This document shows positions 21,660 through 25,400 of a DNA stretch of 25,400 bases, in pieces. The notes below the pieces were generated by a model. It was not told the DNA's origin. It saw only the letters and a list, made by a program, of their open reading frames with translations, and did no database searches. The position numbers and the translations under genes are program-made. The stretch is from an uncultured Novosphingobium sp. (lineage in GTDB: Bacteria; Pseudomonadota; Alphaproteobacteria; Sphingomonadales; Sphingomonadaceae), in contig CAMPIM010000046.1 of assembly GCA_946886365.1 (NCBI GenBank), forward strand, positions 1-25,400. Reading direction: 5' to 3'. Position 1 is the stretch's first letter. Each line of letters begins with the position of its first letter.

Positions 21660-22393
21660 AGGTCTTCGGTAACGCGCGCCATTGCCAAGGGGCGGACGAG
21701 CAGGAACAGCGCGGACCAATCGCCGGTGTCGGCTGCCGCCTCGCGTTCCTGCCGGGCGATCAGATAGGCGTCGTCGCGTAGCCGCTCGAACAGGGCTTGC
21801 ACCCGGTCGCGGCCGTTGGGGCCGAGCCAGAGCATGTCCGAGACATAGCGCGCATCCCCCTCCAGCAGTGAGGGGCCGAGGAAGAAATGCTTTACCACGC
21901 GGTTGAAGGCCTGGTCGAGCGGGCCGCCCGGGCGCCAGCGGACGGCGCGGCTGGTGAGGGGGCGCAGGCGTCCGCCGGGCAGGCTGTCGACCAGGCCGAG
22001 CCGCCGGAGCCGCTCGATCGCTTCGCCCAGGGTCGCCGTGTCGATGCCGAGCGTCGACTGGCACTCCGCCCGCTGCGCGCCGTTGAGGACGAGGAAGAAG
22101 AGCAGCGCGAGGCTGCGGTCGGCGGCGAGGACGCGCTCCTGCGCCAGGGTGAAGCGATCCGCGCCGCTGTCGGCTGATCGGGCAAGCAAGTCGCGCACGT
22201 CGATGCCGATGGCGAGGCAGAGGCGGTCGAGATTGTCGAGCGTCAGACCCCTCCCCCGCAGCCAGCGCCACAGGGTCGGCTCCGCGACGTCCATGCGGGC
22301 GGCGAGGTCCGCTACCCGGACGCCTTGCACGCGCAGTTCGTGGCGGAGTTGGGCCAATATGGCGGCGACGCCGGGGCTTTCATTTTGCGGCAT
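21656..22393 (-). CDS. XRE-family helix-turn-helix transcriptional regulator
   Basis: A 245-residue regulator. Residues about 14-70 form a Cro/CI-type domain: LRHELRVQGVRVADLAARMD, then the recognition helix VAEPTLWRWLRG, then LDNLDRLCLAIGIDVRDLL. The remaining 175 residues contain a second helical region (ATLGEAIERLRRLGLVDSLPGGRLRPL) that looks like a winged helix, and a C-terminal part of unknown fold. No metal or ligand motif is recognised. The ATG at 22393 has only a weak site (GGACTTC). It is divergent from the Rieske oxygenase. The intergenic space holds four phased GATC motifs that are its likely target, so it probably represses or activates the oxygenase genes and itself. Confidence 0.82.
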   Translation of the reverse strand: MPQNESPGVAAILAQLRHELRVQGVRVADLAARMDVAEPTLWRWLRGRGLTLDNLDRLCLAIGIDVRDLLARSADSGADRFTLAQERVLAADRSLALLFFLVLNGAQRAECQSTLGIDTATLGEAIERLRRLGLVDSLPGGRLRPLTSRAVRWRPGGPLDQAFNRVVKHFFLGPSLLEGDARYVSDMLWLGPNGRDRVQALFERLRDDAYLIARQEREAAADTGDWSALFLLVRPLAMARVTEDL

Positions 22394-22404
22394 GTCTGAA
22401 GTCC

Positions 22405-22440
22405 GATCGTTAGGTGATCGTATGGGATCATATAATGATC
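22405..22440. promoter_or_regulatory. Phased GATC motif cluster with TATAAT, XRE/Rieske divergent promoter
   Basis: GATC occurs at 22405, 22416, 22426 and 22437, spaced 11, 10 and 11 bp, placing the motifs on one face of the helix. The last two form a perfect palindrome, GATCATATAATGATC (22426-22440), whose centre contains TATAAT (22431-22436), a good -10 for the Rieske gene starting at 22517. CGATC-N7-GATCG covers the first two. This should be the operator of the divergent regulator. Confidence 0.62.
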
Positions 22441-22516
22441 GCCAAGGGCAAGCGTGAATTGATCCGGTGGCGTCCTTATCCCACTATGCGCGCGAAATAA
22501 GAGAGAGGATGGACGG

Positions 22517-23587
22517 ATGGCGACCACGGCCGACTATGGCTTGGGCGAATTCACTTTTCCCCGTGGCTGGTTCATGATCGCGCGGGCCGAGGATGCCGTG
22601 GCCGCGCCCACCGCGCTGCGCATGTTCGGGCGCGATCTGGTGCTATATCGCGGGGAGAGCGGGCGGGCGGCGCTGCTGGATGCCTATTGTCCGCATATGG
22701 GCGCGCATCTGGCGGCCGAGCAAAGTTCCGGTGCGGGCGCGCGGCGGATTGAGGGGGACTCGATCCGTTGTCCCTATCATGCGTGGCGCTTTGGGCCGGA
22801 CGGCATTTGCAACAATGTGCCCTATTTCGACGGGCCGCTGCCGCCCGCCGCGCGCGTGCGCGCTTTCCCGGTGGAGGAGCGGTTTGGGTGCCTGTTCGCC
22901 TGGCACGATCCCGAGCAGATGGAGCCGGACTATCCCCTGCCCGACCTGCCGGAATGGGAAGATGCGAGCTGGGTTCGCTGCATCTATGATGATCTGGGGC
23001 AGATACCGGTGCATCCGCAGGAGATTATCGACAATCTGGTCGATGCGCGGCATTTCGGGCCGGTGCATGGGCAACGGCTCGCCTATTTCAACTCGCGCTT
23101 CGACGGCGTCACCGGACGGCAGCTGTCCGGCGGAGGTCATGAGACGATGACCAGCGAGGGCGGCGTGCTGGACGTCGATGCTTATTATACCGGGCCGGGC
23201 ATATTGATCGCGCGCTTTTCCGGTGAGACGGATGCGGTGCAGATCGTGCTGCATACGCCGGTCGAGGATGGCGTGACCCATGTGTGGCATGGCATCATCA
23301 CGCGGGGACGGCAGGTGCCGCCCTCCGCAGAAGATGTCGAACTGCATGGGCAATATCAGCAGCTGGGCCTGTCCGCCTTCTCGCAGGATTTCGAGATTTG
23401 GCGGACGAAGGCGCCAGCGTTGCAGATATTGCGCCTGCCGACCGATGGGCCGTTCCACCGCAACCGCGCATGGTATCGGCAATTCTACAATCCGCGCGCG
23501 CAGGCAGCAGGCCATCAGGGCCGCGCCAATGGCGACCATGCCACCAAGGGGCTGGATCAGGCGCCGACGGCGGCAGCGGCCGAATGA
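22517..23587 (+). CDS. KshA-like Rieske non-heme iron oxygenase (ring hydroxylase)
   Basis: A 356-residue oxygenase component resembling 3-ketosteroid 9-alpha-hydroxylase KshA. The Rieske ligands are Cys58-x-His60 and Cys85-x2-His88, but 24 residues separate the pairs against 16 in KshA, an insertion of about eight (around SSGAGARR, 70-77). The mononuclear iron ligands are His179 and His184 in EIIDNLVDARHFGPVHG and Asp291 in DFEIW, matching KshA spacing. RAWYRQFY near the C-terminus is also KshA-like. It should hydroxylate an alicyclic or steroid-type substrate with electrons from a ferredoxin-type reductase, none of which is encoded here. AGAGAGGA supports the ATG at 22517. It is followed after 30 bp by an SDR gene and is divergent from the XRE regulator. 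A close relative begins at 38 on the minus strand. Confidence 0.88.
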   Translation: MATTADYGLGEFTFPRGWFMIARAEDAVAAPTALRMFGRDLVLYRGESGRAALLDAYCPHMGAHLAAEQSSGAGARRIEGDSIRCPYHAWRFGPDGICNNVPYFDGPLPPAARVRAFPVEERFGCLFAWHDPEQMEPDYPLPDLPEWEDASWVRCIYDDLGQIPVHPQEIIDNLVDARHFGPVHGQRLAYFNSRFDGVTGRQLSGGGHETMTSEGGVLDVDAYYTGPGILIARFSGETDAVQIVLHTPVEDGVTHVWHGIITRGRQVPPSAEDVELHGQYQQLGLSAFSQDFEIWRTKAPALQILRLPTDGPFHRNRAWYRQFYNPRAQAAGHQGRANGDHATKGLDQAPTAAAAE

Positions 23588-23617
23588 TATTCATAACGAA
23601 CAGAGGATAGAACAGGC

Positions 23618-24388
23618 ATGAACAGGGATTTCCCGGAAGGCGCGGCGCTCATCTTCGGCGGCAGCGGCGGGATCGGCAAAGGCGTCGCGGTCGAGTTCGC
23701 CAAGTCGGGCACGGACGTCGCCATCTGCTATCGCAGCAAGAAGGACGTGGGCGAAGCGACAGCGCAGGCGATCGAAGCGCTGGGCGTGAAGGCCAGCCTG
23801 CATCAGGTCGATGTGCGCGATCGCGCTTCGGTGGACGCGGTCGTCGCGTCCGCCACCGCCGCCCATGGCCGCGTGCATAGCGTCGTGTGGGGCGCGGGGC
23901 CGCTGGTGCCGCAGGTCGCGATCGCCGAATGGAGCGACGAGCAGTTCCGCCAGGCGATGGAGGTTGAGGTGTTCGGCTTTTACAATGCCGCCCGCGCCTT
24001 CATCCCGCACATGCGCGAAAAGGGCGGTGGGTCGTTCGTCCATCTGGGATCGGCGGGGCATGACTGGTGGCCCAAGCTCGATGGCCTGTCGGTGGCCCCT
24101 AAGGCGGCCAATGAAGCGCTGATCAAGGGCATCGCCAAGGAAGAAGGCAAATATGAGATCCGCGCCAATTCGGTGCTGGTCGGCGTCATCGACGCGGGCA
24201 TGTTCCACGAACTGACCGCGCAGGGCGTGTTTGACGATTATTGGATCGCGGAGACCAAGAAGCTGCTCTGCCTCAAGCGCTGGGGCCAGTCGGAGGATAT
24301 TGGACAGGCGGCGGTGTTCTTCGCATCCGAACGCGCCCGCTATGTGACGGGTCAGGTGATTTCGGTGTCGGGCGGCTTTGGGGTCTGA
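23618..24388 (+). CDS. Short-chain dehydrogenase family protein with degenerate active site
   Basis: A 256-residue SDR-fold protein. The cofactor loop is present (GGSGGIG, 14-20), as is the family's C-terminal SGGF. The catalytic positions are altered. The usual Tyr-x3-Lys reads Ser158-Val-Ala-Pro-Lys162, while the upstream serine is kept (Ser145, 13 residues earlier). The NNAG motif has become VWGAG (90-94). It may bind NAD(P) without classical dehydrogenase activity, or use another residue as acid. Tyr or His residues nearby (His148) are candidates, but this is speculation. GAGGATAG precedes the ATG. It lies 30 bp after the Rieske gene and shares its transcript, with a terminator 33 bp after the stop. 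It probably acts on, or binds, the hydroxylated product. Confidence 0.85.
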   Translation: MNRDFPEGAALIFGGSGGIGKGVAVEFAKSGTDVAICYRSKKDVGEATAQAIEALGVKASLHQVDVRDRASVDAVVASATAAHGRVHSVVWGAGPLVPQVAIAEWSDEQFRQAMEVEVFGFYNAARAFIPHMREKGGGSFVHLGSAGHDWWPKLDGLSVAPKAANEALIKGIAKEEGKYEIRANSVLVGVIDAGMFHELTAQGVFDDYWIAETKKLLCLKRWGQSEDIGQAAVFFASERARYVTGQVISVSGGFGV

Positions 24389-24421
24389 TGCTGTCGCAGC
24401 GCGGTTTGTGAGAGGTTCTTA

Positions 24422-24450
24422 GGGGGGAGGGCTTACCACCCTCTCCCTTT
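24422..24450 (+). terminator. Rho-independent terminator after the Rieske/SDR operon
   Basis: GGGGGAGGG (24423-24431) pairs with CCCTCTCCC (24439-24447) including one G-T pair, around a CTTACCA loop, followed by TTT. It lies 33 bp after the SDR stop. Confidence 0.75.
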
Positions 24451-24465
24451 CCGCTTCCTGTCCGC

Positions 24466-24588
24466 TAGAGCATGATCATGTTTGCGTGATCGTCACCCCG
24501 GGCTCGACCCGGGGTCCCGCTTCTGTTCTGACGCTGCCGAGGCAGCGGGACCCCGGGTCGAGCCCGGGGTGACGGAAAAGGAGCCTAG
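24466..24588. repeat. Palindromic dispersed repeat, copy 3 (complete)
   Basis: The most complete copy. Arms 24491-24521 and 24544-24574 are a perfect 31-bp inverted repeat beginning CGTCACCCCGG and ending at GGTCCCGCT, around a 22-base spacer that contains TTCTGACGCTGCC. It is flanked by TAGAGCATGATCATG on the left and GACGGAAAAGGAGCC on the right, as in copy 2. Each arm also folds on itself through CCCCGGG-N4-CCCGGGG. Copy 4, on the other side of the small membrane protein gene, is in the opposite orientation. Confidence 0.88.
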
Positions 24589-24639
24589 CGCGTAAACTCA
24601 TACGAGCGGGAAACCGATCCTGATCTGGAGTGCGAGGCT

Positions 24640-25050
24640 CTAGGTCCGTCGCAGGACATGTTCGACGCTATCGTCGGCTGTACCGGCTTTCCCTTCGTCG
24701 CAGCCGACTTCCTTTTCCAGCGCGGCGCGAATCTCTTCGACCTCGTTGGCGCTGCGATGTTCTATGCCGATAAACTGTTCGCGCGCGGCGTCCAGAGCGC
24801 GGATGACCTCGTCCAGCTTTGCCTGCATGGCGGCGGCGTCGCGATTCTGGCTGTTCTGGATCAGGAAGACCATCAGGAAAGTGACGATGGTCGTGCCGGT
24901 GTTGATGATGAGCTGCCAGGTGTCCGAATAGCCGAACAAGGGTCCGGTCACGCCCCATATCAGAATGAGCCCCAGCGCGAATACAAAGCTGAGCGGCTGG
25001 CCAGCGGCCGAGGCGATCCGGGTGGCCATGGCGGTGAAGATGCGGTCCAT
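24640..25050 (-). CDS. Low-affinity iron permease family small membrane protein
   Basis: A 136-residue protein with two membrane segments near residues 19-38 and 45-63, joined by WGVTGPLFGYSDTWQLIINTG. TFLMVFLIQNSQNRDAAAMQAKLDE follows, leading into a charged, probably coiled helix with many Glu residues. This arrangement is characteristic of the low-affinity iron permease family (PF04120 type). The name derives from yeast Fet4, and iron transport by the short bacterial members is not established. AGGGA precedes the ATG at 25050. The gene stands alone between inverted repeat copies 3 and 4 and does not appear linked to the catabolic genes. Confidence 0.83.
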   Translation of the reverse strand: MDRIFTAMATRIASAAGQPLSFVFALGLILIWGVTGPLFGYSDTWQLIINTGTTIVTFLMVFLIQNSQNRDAAAMQAKLDEVIRALDAAREQFIGIEHRSANEVEEIRAALEKEVGCDEGKAGTADDSVEHVLRRT

Positions 25051-25208
25051 ATCATGTCCCTAATGCTGCTGCCGCTGGTCATTCGGAACCAGCAACATTT
25101 AGAAACATTCAACCAAGCGAAATGATCAACGCCGCTGCGATAAAAGCCACGGGATACGCAATATCTACCCTGAGCGTGATCGTCTTAGACGGAAGCATCG
25201 GCATTAAG

Positions 25209-25311
25209 GCTGCTTTTCCGTCGCCCCGGGCTCGACCGGGGTCCCGATGCCTCGACAGCGTCAGAACAGAAGCGGGACCCCGGATCAAGTCCGGGGTGAC
25301 GATCACTAGAG
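25209..25311. repeat. Palindromic dispersed repeat, copy 4 (inverted relative to copy 3)
   Basis: Read on the minus strand it contains GTCACCCCGG, GGTCCCGCT, a spacer with TTCTGACGCTGTC that matches the copy 3 spacer with a single change, then GGGACCCCGG and GACGGAAAAGCAGCC. The far arm is imperfect (ATCGGGACC, GGGGCGACG). It faces copy 3 across about 620 bp, enclosing the iron-permease-family gene. Confidence 0.85.
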
Positions 25312-25349
25312 CGCGCTGCGTTAAATCCGACGCAAGACGCGCGCTCTAG
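25306..25349. repeat. Large hairpin at the edge of repeat copy 4
   Basis: CTAGAGCGCGC (25306-25316) pairs perfectly with GCGCGCTCTAG (25339-25349), and inside it TGCGT pairs with ACGCA. It shares CTAGAGC with the left flank of copy 3. It may be another module of the repeat family or a terminator. It has no T-tract. Confidence 0.6.
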
Positions 25350-25400
25350 GATCAGGACCTATTAAATTGCTTGCGGGGACGAGGATTGGTTGATTCAATG

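Larger units (their letters stand above)
25051..25400. other. 350-bp stretch without a supported gene
   Basis: Apart from repeat copy 4 (25209-25311) and the hairpin at 25306-25349, nothing is recognised. An ATG at the last three bases (25398-25400) is not close to a good binding site and cannot be judged. Short open frames here run through the repeats and are rejected. Confidence 0.6.

Noticed and set aside
20679..22271. 530-codon minus-strand frame across the transporter and XRE genes
   Set aside because: Extremely Arg/Pro-rich, with no motif; it overlaps a clear membrane transporter and a clear regulator.
25398..25400. ATG at the very end of the window as a gene start
   Set aside because: No well-spaced ribosome binding site and no following codons to judge.
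1..25400. Phage, transposon, toxin-antitoxin, CRISPR or biosynthetic gene cluster
   Set aside because: No integrase, transposase, Cas, toxin pair, PKS/NRPS or tRNA attachment site was found; the only mobile-looking items are the palindromic repeats.

Overview
The window is GC-rich, densely packed bacterial DNA. Several things point to an alphaproteobacterium, most likely a sphingomonad: codon choice, GGAGAGGA-type ribosome binding sites, HAPMO-type flavin monooxygenase and KshA-like Rieske genes, and dispersed GTCACCCCGG-type palindromic repeats. This placement rests on recognition, not on a marker gene. There is no rRNA, tRNA, CRISPR array or transposase.

Layout. (1) 1-629: the start of a Rieske oxygenase leaving the window on the minus strand, divergent from a ketosteroid-isomerase-like gene. 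(2) 702-6425: a minus-strand putative Fe(II)/2-oxoglutarate oxygenase, divergent from a tightly coupled plus-strand operon of a DUF1214-like protein, a VOC protein, a xylose-isomerase-like TIM barrel, a Gfo/Idh/MocA oxidoreductase and an SDR. (3) 6508-11569, minus strand: zinc alcohol dehydrogenase, PAPS-type sulfotransferase, TetR regulator and HAPMO-type Baeyer-Villiger monooxygenase. (4) 11761-15414, minus strand: aldehyde dehydrogenase and a pair of acyl-CoA dehydrogenase subunits. (5) 15503-18521: a LysR regulator, divergent from a crotonase and a CaiB/BaiF CoA-transferase. (6) 18753-20519: a 3-hydroxyisobutyrate-dehydrogenase-like reductase and a second TIM-barrel isomerase. (7) 20721-24388: an AEC transporter, then an XRE regulator divergent from a KshA-like Rieske oxygenase and an SDR lacking the catalytic tyrosine. 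(8) 24389-25400: palindromic repeats around a small iron-permease-family membrane protein.

Taken together this is a catabolic region. Ring hydroxylation (Rieske), double-bond isomerisation (KSI), alcohol and aldehyde oxidation, Baeyer-Villiger cleavage, CoA transfer, acyl-CoA dehydrogenation and a crotonase step would suit an alicyclic or polycyclic substrate such as a steroid or terpenoid. The substrate cannot be fixed from sequence. No complete known steroid pathway is present: no KstD, no HsaC-type extradiol dioxygenase and no Rieske reductase were seen.

The strongest new regulatory signal is a pair of ATATCGA-N11-TCRATAT sites on both sides of the LysR gene. They suggest that one regulator controls the acyl-CoA dehydrogenase operon and the crotonase/CoA-transferase operon together. 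A second signal is a cluster of four GATC motifs at 11/10/11-bp spacing around a TATAAT in the XRE/Rieske divergent promoter.
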